A stretch of 64,000 nucleotides of DNA from Laguncularia racemosa. Taxonomy: Eukaryota > Streptophyta > Magnoliopsida > Myrtales > Combretaceae. The position numbers were made by a program, and so were the translations under genes. This document shows positions 46,916 to 58,715 of the stretch, piece by piece. Location of the stretch: NCBI GenBank assembly GCA_037954665.1, contig JBBMOL010000022.1:3348001-3412000 (forward strand), given 5' to 3'. Each line of letters opens with the position of its first letter. The first letter of the stretch is position 1. Below the pieces are notes generated by a model. The model saw nothing but the letters and a program-made list of their open reading frames with translations, searched no databases and had not been told where the DNA came from.

Positions 46916-47323
46916 GGCACTTCGTGCCATTTTTTTCTTCTTTTTCCCTGAGCTGCCACATAGTAGCATGCGATTGGCCAACCCAATTACGTGTAAAGCA
47001 TGTGACTGTCTTCTCCAGCAGTCCAATGACAACGAAACAGAGGGGAGAAGAAATCGAAGAAAATCCAAACAACATGAAATGATTTTTATCGAATCTTTTT
47101 GGATAAATAAAAAAAATTCAAGATAAGAGATTTACATCAATCTTTTTAAAAAAAAAATCAAGAAGAAAAAAGAAGAGAAAAAAAAAAACCCTAGTCACGG
47201 TTTGGATCCATGTTCATCCGCATTGGTCTCGCACGTCTATAAATAAAGGTCAATGTTTGGAGAAGAGGGAGGAGGAAGGAAATCAAAAAGAGAGAAGAAG
47301 AAAAAAGAAAGACGAGCACTCAA

Positions 47324-47339
<16 letters not shown>

Positions 47340-47354
<15 letters not shown>

Positions 47355-47386
47355 CACACACACGTGCCAGAGCTCTCTCTCTCTCT
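47340..47386. repeat. (CA)n and (CT)n microsatellites
   Basis: A poly-A run, then about 11 CA units, then after a short spacer about seven CT units, inside LTR J. Confidence 0.9.
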
Positions 47387-48747
47387 AGGTTCCCCACCAA
47401 TGACACCACAAACCACCACTTAGGGCGGTTTCTAATGAGAAATAGTTTCACCAAGCAATTCCCCACCCTTAGAAGGTTCAAAACCCTTTACCAGTCGACA
47501 CAAACGGCTGCTAGAATGCTGCCGACAAGGATCTTCCAACTGCTGCGATTCGATCCGATTTGACTTGACCCGAAACCCGTGTCCAAGTTAGTGGGTTTCA
47601 TGTTATTATTATATTATTATTATTACTAGCTTTAATTGATAATAATATTAGTAAATAAAAAGAATAAATAAATAAATAAATAAAAGTAATAAAAATAACA
47701 AAAATGATAAAAGATATATGTTTTAAGAATTTGTTTTCTTTTGTTACTGATAAAATTAGGTTTAGAATTTCTCTTTTATGTTTCTTTTAAAATTTTCTTA
47801 ATTTAAGGTGTGAGTTTTTCTTAAAAAAAACATGTATATATATAATGTTTTATCACCTACAAAAAAGATTTTTATAAAATAAAATTCTAATTAATGTTTT
47901 CAAAACTAGAGGGTTTTAGTTCTGTTTTTCAAAATTGAGGAATAAAGTTTAGGTTTAGAACTTTTCGTTAAAAAATTAAAATGATAATAAATGTAAATTC
48001 GGCTTGTTTTCATAATTAAAATTAATTGATCCATTAAAGTTTATGAAAAAAAGAAATATGTCGGTTTGATCCTGATTAGCGGGTACGTAGGCACCTACTA
48101 GGCAACCATATATTAAATAAAAAAAATATTCTTTTCCAATTTCAATTTACCATATAAAAAACAAATTTACAAAAAATATTTTATCCTTTTAAAATTTCAA
48201 TTTATAATATAAAAACATAAAAATATGTTATCCTATTTTTAATTCAAGTAGAAATGCAAAGGTTTTTATTATCTTTTATTTCATTTTAAAATAATAATAG
48301 AAAATGTATAATAAAAAAAATTGATTAAAATTCTTTTCATGCTATTTCATACTTCATATGGAAACATTATGTTTTGTATATATAATGGCAAAGGGAATTT
48401 ACAAAAAACTTTTAATTTAGTTTCTTAAAGAAGATAATAAGTGGTAACCATTTAGGTTTTAATAGGATAGCCCTCGAGTCTAGATTCTCTCGTTAATATT
48501 TTTCCAAAATTGTTTTTTTTTTTTTAGAAAAATTCACAGACCAGTAGCTAGTTAAGGTTAATCTACCTCATTAACCTTAACTTATCTTATTTTCCAACTT
48601 AAGTTGGTGGCGACTCCAATTTTCTTAAGATAATTAAAAATATAGTTTTTTCTTAATTTTACTATCGGGTAACTTGTATTAAGTGAGTTGGACTCAATAT
48701 GGGTTGATTAAGGAAAAATCCAAAATTAGGCTCGACAAATACATTGG

Positions 48748-48935
48748 AACATGAATTGGTGATGGGAATTGCCATTATGAGCCCCACACCCATGATCCCT
48801 TAATCCTTAACTTGGTGATGGGAACTACCACTATGGGCCCCACACCCATGTTCATCTATGTTCACTTAAACCACTTAATCTTGGTGATGGGAATTGTCAC
48901 TATGGGCTCCACACCTATGTTCACTTAAACACTTA
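48748..48935. repeat. threefold short repeat in the Tekay-like LTR
   Basis: Three imperfect copies of ttggtgatgggaattgcca followed by ctatgggccccacacccatg, period about 60-65 bp. Confidence 0.75.
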
Positions 48936-50109
48936 ATCCAACATTTAACCTAAATCATTTCCAAGTACGACTTCATTAGGGGCAACATTACACAAGGATC
49001 ATTAAGGTGCTCCCTAGGGATCTGCCACTATGGGCTCCTAGGCCGAGCCAAGTACATACAGCATACAACTTAACACTTAAGCCAGTTCTTCCAATTAAAT
49101 CAAGTTCAATGCATAAACTAACTTAAATAAGCACAAATCAACACATAAGTTACACATACCTTGAATCTTAACCATAAGCACTTTCAATCTTGGACTTAAG
49201 CTAAATTGAAATCTATACACCATCAAAAAGCTCTTCTTTTTACTTAATCTAAGATGAATATCAATTATTAACTTTCTTAATCCTATTCATTTAATTTCTC
49301 TAAGGACTTATTAGCTCTCTAGGTTGCGTAGAAATTAACTTAAATTTAAAGTTAAATGGATCTATAATTATATTATGTTTTACTCAACATGGCCATGTTA
49401 GAGGTTGTGTTGCTCAATACGGGCTAGTACACAACCATGTTAAGGGTCGTGTATCTTTGTATAAGGTTTGGCTTCAACACAGTTAGAACACGACTGTATT
49501 GGAAGGCTATGTTTCTTTCAAATCAACACGGTCGAAATACAACCGTGTTGGGAGGTCGTGTATCTCTCGACAATTTCCACGAACCCTATTTTCTTTACTC
49601 TAAATTCTCCTAAACTTGATTCTCTCTATCCCTAGACTTAATGTAATCTCTAAAACATGTATTTCAACCTTAATTAACATAAATTAGAATACTTACATCG
49701 AACTTCCCACATATTGAATCCTTGATCCAAGAATTCCCTTGTTCTTAACATTCGCTTTTCAATCCTATTCTATTGACATCATGTGGCAATAAGTCATTTT
49801 AACCTCCATTCTTTATTAGTGACTTTCTTGTAATTTATAGAAATCCTTACCTAGTACTACTGGATCAAGTGTTGGTGAATTCACTTTAGTCACCTTAAGG
49901 TTCCTATAGAGAGTGTCTCTCCTTTTTGTTTATGATTTCACTACGTAAAATGACAAAGGAGGGTCTCTAGGTTAATTCGGGTATTTATACCCTTCATATG
50001 AAATGACCCATTAACCCATCATTTAAATATGTTTTTATGTCTTTAGCCTTAGCTTTATGTTATAATGTTATAACATATATTAATGCATCATAAAAATTCA
50101 GGTATTATA

Positions 50110-51371
50110 GAAACTTGATATGAATAAAGCCTATGATCATATAGAATGGGACTTTTTAGAAGCAACCCTTACTAAGTTAGGATTTTGTAGAACTTGGATA
50201 AAATAGGTGATGGAGTGTGTAAGGTTAGTATCATGTAGGATCTTAGTTAATGAAAAGATAGTAGGTCATGTGCATCTATATATATGACTTAGACAGGAGG
50301 ACCCATTATCATCCTATCTTTTCATTTTGGAAGCAGATGTGTTATTTAGAAATGTGGAACATGCAATCAATGCAGAATGACTCTATAGAATGAGCATTAG
50401 ATGGCCATGTCCCATTTTATCTCATTTATTGTTTGCTGATGAATCTTTATTTTTCATAGAGGCTAATGTTTTAAATGTTCAGGTACTAAAGAACATTCTT
50501 CAGCAATACTATGAAGCCTTAGGAAAAAAAATCAATCTTTAGGAGTCAAGCCTATTTTTTAGCAAGAATGTTACTAGTGAAAGGATGGAGGAAATGAGTT
50601 CAACACTGGAAATTCCAATATCAGATAATCTAGGTAAGTTCTTAGGATTGCCCATAATCTAGGGAAGAAATAAGATGGAAGCATTATGCTTTGTAAAGGA
50701 TCAAATTTGAACAAAGCTAAAGAGTTGGAAGCGGTGTATTCTTTCCAATGTAGGAAAAGAAGTACTCATTAAAGTTGTGGTGAAAGCTATCCCTCTATAC
50801 TCCATGAGCTGCTTTAAATTCCCAACAAAATAGTGTAAGGAGGTTAGCTTAGTGATAGCCCAATACTGGTGGGGTAAAAAAAAAAAAAAAATGAAGAAAG
50901 GAAGATTTACTGGCAAAGTTAGGATAAAATATCCTTACCTAAATCAAAAGGGGGTTTGGGATTTAAGGATTTAGGTGATTTCAACTCAGCTTTGTTAACA
51001 AAGCTTACTTGGAGAATATAGTTAAATCTACATGCACTCTGAGTTCGCATTCTTAAAGGTATAGACTTCCTAAACTCATCCTCTTTGCAAGCATCTAGAG
51101 GATCTCGTAACCCTTGGGGATAGGTTAGTATACTACATGTTAGAGAACAACTCCAAAAAGGAGCCCTATGGCAAGTGGGTAATGGGACTTCAATTAATGT
51201 TATGGTAGATCCTTAGATACCATCATTGAAAGGCTACAAACTTACTCTTCTATCGAGCATAGACAACCATAATTTGCAAATTGCAGACCTACTCCAATGA
51301 TGGTTTTATCAGCCAATTATCAAGGCTATCCAAGAGATCCCTATACCACTTGTAAGGACAAAAAATTGACT
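50110..51371 (+). pseudogene. LINE reverse transcriptase, second part
   Basis: Reads DMNKAYDHIEWDFLEATLTK, then DPLSSYLFIL and LLFADESLFF near 50428-50450. The catalytic box is F-A-D-E where the family has F-A-D-D, so the second Asp is lost. Continues KINL, LGKFLGLPII, SNVGKEVLIKVVVKAIPLYS and LPKSKGGLGFKDLGDFNSAL, typical of the plant L1 thumb region. Frequent stops. Confidence 0.85.
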
Positions 51372-51376
51372 CATAT

Positions 51377-52374
51377 TGATGTGCCTAAACACACTTAAAA
51401 GCACATCCAAAAGACTTAAGAATAACTATCTCAAGTCAAGGCAAAATCGGATCCAAAAAAGACACTTTTCAAATGAACCCTAATGATGAAAGGATGAAAT
51501 TCAAACAACCAATGATATAATCAGAATACTTCAATGAAAATGCCTTCTAACAACACTCTAATTTCATGTAATCCACGTAAATGAAGCCTCAATTTGACAA
51601 AGAAAAACCGTAAAATATGAATCCTTCCCAATGGTGAAAATTACGTTATCAAGGAAATCCTTAAAGATGAATTGGATCAACATGATAATTCCTTCAAATA
51701 ATCACAAGAATTCGTGAATAACAACAAGGATATCTGACCAAGAAATATCTCAATTCAACCCTAGATATAACACACTAGAGAAGAAAAGAAATCACAACAA
51801 AATGAAATTGATATAACTCACAATTTCAAGATGTTGCACTCGCCACAATTTCAACTCTTGGGATTGAAATTGATAAGAGTTTGGAACCAAGGTATGAACC
51901 CTAATTCTCACGTGAAAAGAGGTGTATATTCTGCAAAAAAATTAGCCTCTCAAACCTTCTCTTAAGCAAGTATTTATACTTGCTACTCCTAGGGTTAAAA
52001 AGTGCTCAAAATTACAAGTTTGCCACTTTTAAGGTGGCTAACCTTAAATGAAAGTTACAAAGAAATAAAAGTGTCCCAAAACCAAAATAGTTCAATAAAC
52101 ATTTACAAGATACAAAATAACATAAATCTTCATGATCCAATGCCTCAAAATAGAGAACAATCGCAGCGGGCCTTTGATTGTTATCTAGAAAAATGTTTTG
52201 TGTCCAATTGAAGTTGTAGGACATTTTGGCATCCCATGGAGATATATAATTGTACTTGTAAGATTATTTTCAAAGTTTATTAGAAATAAAGACATAAGAT
52301 AAAATATGAGCAATTTGGTTAATCATCCATATTGGGTTCTGAAGAGGTTGACAGTGCCAGAATTTTTCCCATCA
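51377..52374 (-). repeat. 3' LTR of element F
   Basis: 998 bp, + strand TGATGTGCC...TTCCCATCA. TATA in inverted repeat at 51967-51982. Confidence 0.93.
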
Positions 52375-54215
52375 TCTCCTCGGGCTTCTAAAAGATTTAC
52401 CCTCAAATCTAGAGGATCAGTTGTGGAATTGAACCCTAGGATCTCTATTGTCCTGCTCCCTCGACTAACCATGGTAGTGGATGGATGCCTGACCTGTTTT
52501 TGAAAACCTTGGACCTCAGATGGAGTCATTGGTAATAGGATTATGCGTGTCTCGCCTATGCTGAACATGTAGGTATTTTCAAACCCATCATGTATCACCC
52601 GTCGATCATACAACCAGGGCCGACCCAACAGCAAATGGAATGCATGTATAGGAACTATATCACAAAGGATCTCATCATGATAGTTCTGCCCGACACTCAC
52701 AGGAACCTTTGCCCTAATGGTAACATGCATACTACCTCTATCATCCAGCCAATGCAAATGATAAGGACTAGGATGCGGTATAGTAGACAGTTGTAATTTG
52801 TCTACCAGTGCAGCAGATATAACATTCGTGCAACTATCACTATCGATGATGAGTACACAAAGGTTACCTCTGATTCTGCAAGAGGTATGAAATATGTTCT
52901 CCCTCTGAATATCACTGATATCAGGAGATGTGGACAAAATCCTGCGTAACACATTAAGGGATAGATATTTCCCTCTAGTATGCTCCTCAGGCGCATTTGT
53001 ATTCTGATCATCATAATATTCCTACAATGCTGTTGGTAGATCTGTAGGCTCAATCTGTTCATGGTCATCCTTAGTATCTTCTCCAATGTCTTCCATAACA
53101 GTCATCACCCTCTTATTTGGACACTATGCAACCATATGCCTAAATCCCATGCATTTAAAACATTTTATCTGGCGCGCTTTCCCATTAGTAGATCCGAGAA
53201 CAGTCTGCCTCGTTTCTGGTGCCATGACTTCTTTACCCTTCCCAATGGGTAAGTTTTCCCTGATAATGGTTGGGGTAGTAGTGTCCACTGTCTTGACTCC
53301 CTCACCTACCGCCTTTGCTCCCCTTGATCGACTGTCGACTGAGATGGGTCTATTAGTAGTGTTGGGCCTACTGCTAGGAGCCCTAAAGAAGTTGGACCTC
53401 CTCTATCTCTCTACTTTTAAGGCCAACTGAATAGCCTCATCAAGTGTGGTATAGCGCTGCAACTCAACAATACACGCTATCTCATATTTTAGACCTAAGA
53501 CAAATCGTGCTATAGTTTGTTCTGGAAGCTCAACAGACCCACACCTAATCATAAGGGTCTCAAATTCCTACACATAATCATCCACTGTTTTGCCCCCCTG
53601 CCTCAAGGTTTGCAGTCGCATAAACAGCTCCTGTTTGTAGTGCTCAGGAATGAACCTTTTCCTTAACAACCTCTTCATATCCCTCCAGGTCTGAACCTCA
53701 GCCTCTCCATCTCGACGCCTATTGATGATCAGATTCTTCCACCAAAGTATAGCATACCCTACAAATTCAACAGTAGCCAATCTGACCCTGGTACTGTCGT
53801 CAATCTCATGACATTCGAAGAGACCTTCGACCTTATCCTCCCAGTCCAGGTACTCATCTGCTGATCCCTTACCATCATAGGATGGCATCTGTAGTTTCAC
53901 ATATTCCAAACCCCAAGGTAGCCTGAAATCCCTATTCTGATTTAGGTTGACCCCAAAATTGTCATCTCTTTCTTCCACTACTCTGTTTCGATGAGGGTTT
54001 TGTGGAGCTACTTGAGGTGGTGCTGGTTGGTTTACCACTGGTGGTTGTGGTAAAGTCATCCTATCAACTCTAGTTGCTAGTGTAGCAACTATAGTAGTAA
54101 GCTCCTGAAGTTGTTCCTCCAAAGTTCTTCTGCCTGCCACATTACGACCATGTCCTCCACCAACTTGGCTATTGGCTTCTTCACCCAATCCCCCATTCAC
54201 ACTATCATTAGACAT
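52323..54215 (-). pseudogene. Gag-protease of element F
   Basis: One frame from ATG 54215-54213 (MSNDSVNGG) to the stop at 52323 inside the LTR, about 630 codons. Gag: LEEQLQELTTIVATLATRVD (coiled-coil-like), GLEYVKLQMPSYDGKGSADE, WWKNLIINRRRDGE, MKRLLRKRFIPEHYKQELF. The zinc knuckle CFKCMGFRHMVA-C near 53120-53165 has a TAG within it. Protease: LIIDSDSCTNVISAALVDKL (D-S-D, active site altered), HPSPYHLHWL, LLGRPWLYDRRVIHDGF. In-frame stops (53568-53570, near 53405, in the knuckle, near 53022) all fit CAG-to-TAG. Confidence 0.88.
52375..52394 (-). promoter_or_regulatory. polypurine tract of element F
   Basis: The minus strand reads an A/G-rich run, ttagaagcccgaggaga, ending at LTR start TGATGGGAAA. 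It lies inside the open frame. Confidence 0.75.
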
Positions 54216-55118
54216 ATTTGTAGATTCTTGTATGTTGTTCCTCAAAATGATATGATTCAAGGATATACACTTCCACTACTATACTTCCTTAAACTCCACA
54301 CAATAGTAACTACAAAAGACAAACAAACAAACCCACTCAATGTTACAATTTATAATTGCAACTCACGTGTAATACTCTTCTCCACAACAAGCCACAAGTA
54401 CACGGTGCAGCAAAAATTAATTTCCACAAGTTCACTCCATGGCAACACACAAGCAACCACTACAATTAAGATGTATCACTTCCACGGCAACAATAAGGTG
54501 AATAATGAATACAAGTAGTCTTCAACTTCTACGGCAAATAATGAAGACAAGAGATTAATAAGTAGCTTTCCCAAAATGAATTCCGAATCCTACTATAGGC
54601 AGCAACTTTCAATTTGAAATTCAAATAACTTCACTTATTGCAAGCCTTCCTCAATTGGTAACAATGAATTGAAATTCAAATAGCAATCATTAACTCCCAC
54701 AACTTAATTGCATATGATTTGAATTCAAATAATTCCTTACTAACCAAACTTAATGTAATCTACAAATTTTACTTCACAAATTCAGAATTACACAATGGAA
54801 TTCAAACAACAAACTTCACAACTCCTCACGCTACAAGCTACTTCACGGCAACAATTGGTAAGTTTCACAATTTCAAAAAAAATTTGCTAAAGTAACTTCA
54901 CTTTGTACTTCTGCTCTTCCACGTGAATTAGTGTCCACAAAGTGATATAATAACCTTCCCAAATCAACTCCAAAAACTAGCAAATCAATTCCCAATCCAA
55001 AACAATTTCGCAATATCAAACAACAACAACAACATAATTTCGGTTTTCACTTGATCAACCCTATTTGATGATCACTTCCACGAAATTGAATACAACCAAT
55101 TCCCTTCTCTCAACAAGA
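54216..55118 (-). other. 5' leader of element F
   Basis: About 0.9 kb between PBS and gag; rich in caa/cac words on +. No ORF of note. Confidence 0.6.
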
Positions 55119-55132
55119 GCTCTGATACCAAA
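55119..55132 (-). promoter_or_regulatory. primer-binding site of element F
   Basis: + strand gctctgataccaaa, 4 bp from the LTR; initiator tRNA-Met type. Confidence 0.88.
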
Positions 55133-55136
55133 AAGA

Positions 55137-56162
55137 TGATGTGCCTAAACACACTTAAAAGCACATCCAAAAGACTTAAGAATAACTATCTCAAGTCAAG
55201 GCAAAATCGGATCCAAAAAAGACACTTTTCAAATGAACCCTAATGATGAAAGGATGAAATTCAAACAATCAATGATATAATCAGAATACTTCAATGAAAA
55301 TGCCTTCTAACAACACTCTAATTTCATGTAATCCACGTAAATGAAGCCTCAATTTGACAAAGAAAAACCGTAAAATATTAATCCTTCCCAATGGTGAAAA
55401 TTACGTTATCAAGGAAATCCTTAAAGATGAATTGGATCAATATGATAATTCCTTCAAATAATCACAAGAATTCATGAATAACAACAAGGATATCTGACCA
55501 AGAAATATCTCAATTCAACCCTAGATATAACACACTAGAGAAGAAAAGAAATCACAACAAAATGAAATTGATATAACTCACAATTTCAAGATGTTGCACT
55601 CGCCAGAATTTCAACTCTTGGGATTGAAATTGATAAGAGTTTGGAACCAAGGTATGAACCCTAATTCTCACGTGAAAAGAGGTGTATATTCTGCAAAAAA
55701 ATTAGCCTCTCAAACCCTCTCTTAAGCAAGTATTTATACTTGCTACTCCTAGGGTTAAAAAGTGCTCAAAATTACAAGTTTGTCACTTTTAAGGTGGCTA
55801 ACCCTAAATGAAAGTTACAAAGAAATAAAAGTGTCCCAAAACCAAAATAGTTCAATAAACATTTACAAGATACAAAATAACATAAATCTTCATGATCCAA
55901 TGCCTCATAATAGAGAACAATTGCAGCGGGCCTTTGATTGTTATACAGAAAAATGTTCTGTGTCCAATTGAAGTTATAGGACATTTTAGCATCCCATGGA
56001 GATATATAATTGTACCTGTAAGATTGGAGATATATAATTGTACCTGTAAGATTATTCTCAAAGTTTATTAGAAATAAAGACATAAGATAAAATATGAGCA
56101 ATTTGGTTAATCATCCAAATTGGGTTCTGAAGAGGTTGACAGTGCCGGAATTTTTCCCATCA
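55137..56162 (-). repeat. 5' LTR of element F
   Basis: 1026 bp; 28 bp (ggagatatataattgtacct plus gtaagatt) is duplicated near 55998-56053, which explains the length difference from the 3' LTR. Confidence 0.93.
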
Positions 56163-56480
56163 CATATGGCCAAATGAGAAATCTAATAAATGTAGTGTTA
56201 GATCTACATACAACTTCATACACTACAATGATCATCAACAAGACATGAGTGCATCCTCATCTCACCAAATAGATAAAGCTACATGGACAAAGGTATGGCA
56301 ATCTTCTTGTGTCCTTAAGGTAAAGCATTTCATGCGATGGGTGTTGAATAATGCTCTATCCACCCAATGTAATCTTGAAAAGAGACATGTTATAGATTCA
56401 AAGGTATGCAACTTTTGTTCACATGACAAAACGGTGGAACATTTAATGCTTTGTTGCCTATGGACCACATCAGTATAGTT
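56163..56480 (+). pseudogene. LINE zinc-binding region (zf-RVT type)
   Basis: Reads WTKVWQSSCVLKVKHFMRW, LNNALSTQCNLEKRHVIDSK and VCNFCSHDKTVEHLMLCC, the C..C...H...C pattern after RT in plant L1 elements. Continues from 51371 across element F. Confidence 0.85.
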
Positions 56481-56599
56481 TGTAGTATTAGGCATTAGAG
56501 TTGATGTATAAAGAGTCAACTCCTTAGATAAATGGTTGATGTCATGCTTAGATGGAGTGGTTAGAACTAAGTAAGAGAGTGATGTTCTATTTGCTAAGT

Positions 56600-57420
56600 T
56601 ATGTACAATCATGTGGTGTTTATGGAAAGAAAGATGTAAAGTTGTTTTCAACATGAAAAAACCATATGTTAATTTAGTAGTAAGAATTTTCAACAAGGTA
56701 ATAGAAGAAATTGAGTTGATCTTAAGCAAAAAAGTGTCAAATGCTACATCTACAAAGAACCATGCACAAATGAATCAACCAAATGAAGAGTATGAGAGAG
56801 ATCCACAACATCAACAACTACAGCATTCATCTAAAGCTAAAGATAGCAAAAGTAATGAAACATGAAACTTCACCTATGCTCATAGTAGTCACAACATCCA
56901 GGAATTCCATATAGGCATAAACACTATTTATGCGCAATGGAACAACCTAGAAGGTAATTTTATAAAATTGAACATAGATGGATCATATGATCCTTCTTCA
57001 GGTGATGCAACAATAGGTTTTGTGGCATGGAATTCTAAAGGATAGGTTTATGGTAGAGGAGTAAGGGTATGCTTTGTAAATTCACCTATTTCTACTGAGT
57101 CAATAGTTGTATTAATAGTCGCATATTATGCTAGGATGAAGGGTTAGATAGAAGTTATTCTTGAATTGGATAGCAAAATTATCTTTAAGTCTCTAACATC
57201 AACATTAAACCCTCCATGGAAACTATACACATTCATGCATGATATGGAAACCTTAATGCCTAGTTTCAAGTCAGTGAAGTTTAGCTTAATTAGGTGAGAA
57301 GCCAATGAAGCAACAAACTAGGTGGCAACACTGACTAGAACACAATCTTGCTCAAATGATTGGTTATTTACATTTCCTTTAACTTTAGCATCTATCTTAT
57401 CAAAAGATTCTTCTTATAAC
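56600..57420 (+). pseudogene. LINE C-terminal linker and RNase H
   Basis: 56611-56865 reads WCLWKERCKVVFN, the usual sequence before RNase H. RNase H follows near 56955: FIKLNIDGSYDPSSGDATIG (catalytic D of NIDGS), GRGVRVCFVNSPISTESIVV (E), ILELDSKIIFKSL (D), VKFSLIR-EANEATN-VA (decayed R-E-x-N-x-x-A-D). Plant L1 RNase H layout, with a few stops. Confidence 0.85.
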
Positions 57421-57487
57421 TCAAAGATTGATTGCACCGAGATTTGTACTTTGTTCATGAGTTTACTTACTAATATAATCCCATTTT

Positions 57488-57519
57488 GATTGGCCAAAAT
57501 AAAAAAAGAAAAAGAAAAA
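57488..57519 (+). other. A-rich tail of the LINE
   Basis: tggccaaaataaaaaaagaaaaagaaaaag, the expected 3' end of an L1 insertion. A target duplication was not found. Confidence 0.6.
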
Positions 57520-57633
57520 GTTGAGAGATTCTCTCTCTCTCTTTAATGATATTGCAAATATGCAATGCTTTAGTTGGTGGCAATATCAATTTTGTTATGT
57601 ACTATTATGCCCAATATAATTATTTACAATTGG

Positions 57634-57976
57634 AGATGAATTTTTCCATTTTAGGGCTTGGATTTTTAAGAATCTACTTTAATTTACATTATGTTTCTTA
57701 ATAAAAGTAGGTTTTGGGTTAGCTAAGGGTTATTCGGTCAGGTAGGTTAAAAATTGGAACAATAAATTATATATTTGTTACATTATCAATTTAACTAAAC
57801 TTAGTAAAATATTTATTCTAAAACATTTTTCACATCTCTTGAATGGACACATCATTTGCCACATATTTATGTAATGTGGGTCAATTCCTATTTTAAGAGT
57901 GTAAGTGCTCGATTTTAAAAGTAAGAGGTGTTTGCATAGTTATGGAAGTTTTTAAAAGAGATGTGCATAATTTATT
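57634..57976 (-). repeat. right long inverted repeat, MULE-like
   Basis: Reverse complement partner of 42857-43217. The inner end is about 115 bp beyond the LINE tail, so the LINE lies inside this pair. Confidence 0.65.
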
Positions 57977-58024
57977 CTTTGTTTTATTTATGCACACTAA
58001 TCGTAGGGTGCACCTATACTAAAA

Positions 58025-58715
58025 TCTATAATATTAAAGTGGAAAGCCCACTTTTGGTGTCTATTAGGTTTTTAGAAATCTTTTATCTATGATTTTACAA
58101 AGCAAAATTTGATATGTGATTCCCTAAACAAAATATCATCATAGGTATAAGTACATTATTGTCAATCCACTCAATTTCTCACTTTCCTTCCCTTTACTCC
58201 ACAACCCACATCATCACCAATCTAATTGTAGGTTATAACACTCTCCTTCTCCCTCTACAATTACAAAAATTGTTAATCATGATGATATTTGACTTTATTG
58301 CTATGTAATATGATATTAAATTCTTATGTATACCAAATAGTAATTGTTAGCTATAAACTTATTAGGGCAGCAAACTTTCAAATGCTATAAATAATTTTTT
58401 TAGATAAGCACTAATATTATATCATTCCCCTCTTTCTTTATAGAGATAGGTTGTGATTATCTTCTATAATATTAAAGTGGGAAGCCCACTTTTGGCATCC
58501 ATTAGGTTTTTAGAAATCTTTTATATGATTTTACAAAGAAAACCTCAATATGTGATTTCATAAACAAAATATCATTATAGGTACAAGTACATTATTGTCA
58601 ATCCACTCAATTTCTCACTCTCCTTCCCTTTACCCCCATAGCCCACATTGTCACAAATGTAACTATAGGTTATGGCACTCTCCTTCTCTATCTTTGCAAT
58701 TATGAAAATTGTTAG
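58025..58715 (+). repeat. direct doublet of Helitron-like 5' ends
   Basis: Both copies (from 58025 and 58463, period 438 bp) start TCTATAATATTAAAGTGG and share about 250 bp, including a hairpin-forming gtggaaagcccac. TC at the start followed by this AT-rich text resembles plant Helitron 5' ends. No CTRR end with hairpin was identified, nor any Rep/helicase coding. Confidence 0.5.

Larger units (their letters stand above)
46593..48737 (+). repeat. solo LTR J nested in the Tekay-like LTR
   Basis: TGTAAAAACCCC...GGCTCGACA, 2145 bp, TSD aacac (46588-46592) against aatac (48738-48742). Contains a TATA-like tctataaataaa near 47235-47247 and gggtacgtaggcacc near 48080, a phrase common in plant gypsy LTRs. 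(CA) and (CT) microsatellites at 47340-47386. Orientation + is from the TATA box. Confidence 0.72.
46045..50109. repeat. Tekay-like solo LTR in the LINE
   Basis: TGTAACACC...GGTATTATA (decayed GGTGTTACA), TSD gaaac exact at 46040-46044 and 50110-50114; the LINE reading resumes in phase across it. 4065 bp including another solo LTR at 46593-48737, so about 1.9 kb itself, close to the G LTR. No internal domain. Decayed palindrome array at 49386-49566 (caacatggccatgtt, gaacacgactgtatt). Confidence 0.85.
51377..56162 (-). mobile_element. element F: young non-autonomous gag-protease LTR element
   Basis: LTRs 51377-52374 (3') and 55137-56162 (5'), TSD catat exact at 51372-51376 and 56163-56167. 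PBS and PPT intact. Contains only gag and protease in one frame (52323-54215). LTRs differ at roughly 2% of positions plus one 28 bp duplication, the least diverged pair in the window. Same family as E at lower resemblance. The tail DLRVNLLEARGDDG recalls the CRM pol tail. Confidence 0.93.
43218..57519 (+). mobile_element. L1-type LINE, interrupted by two later insertions
   Basis: Order: end of an ORF1-like frame, endonuclease, RT, zinc-binding region, RNase H, A-rich tail. All on +. The insertions are the Tekay-like solo LTR at 46045-50109 and element F at 51377-56162; removing them restores continuous reading. 5' end uncertain. The C-terminal RNase H is typical of plant L1 lineages. Confidence 0.85.

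Noticed and set aside
46045..50109. Complete retrotransposon rather than a solo LTR
   Set aside because: No PBS, PPT, gag or pol between the two ends; the excess length is explained by the nested LTR J.
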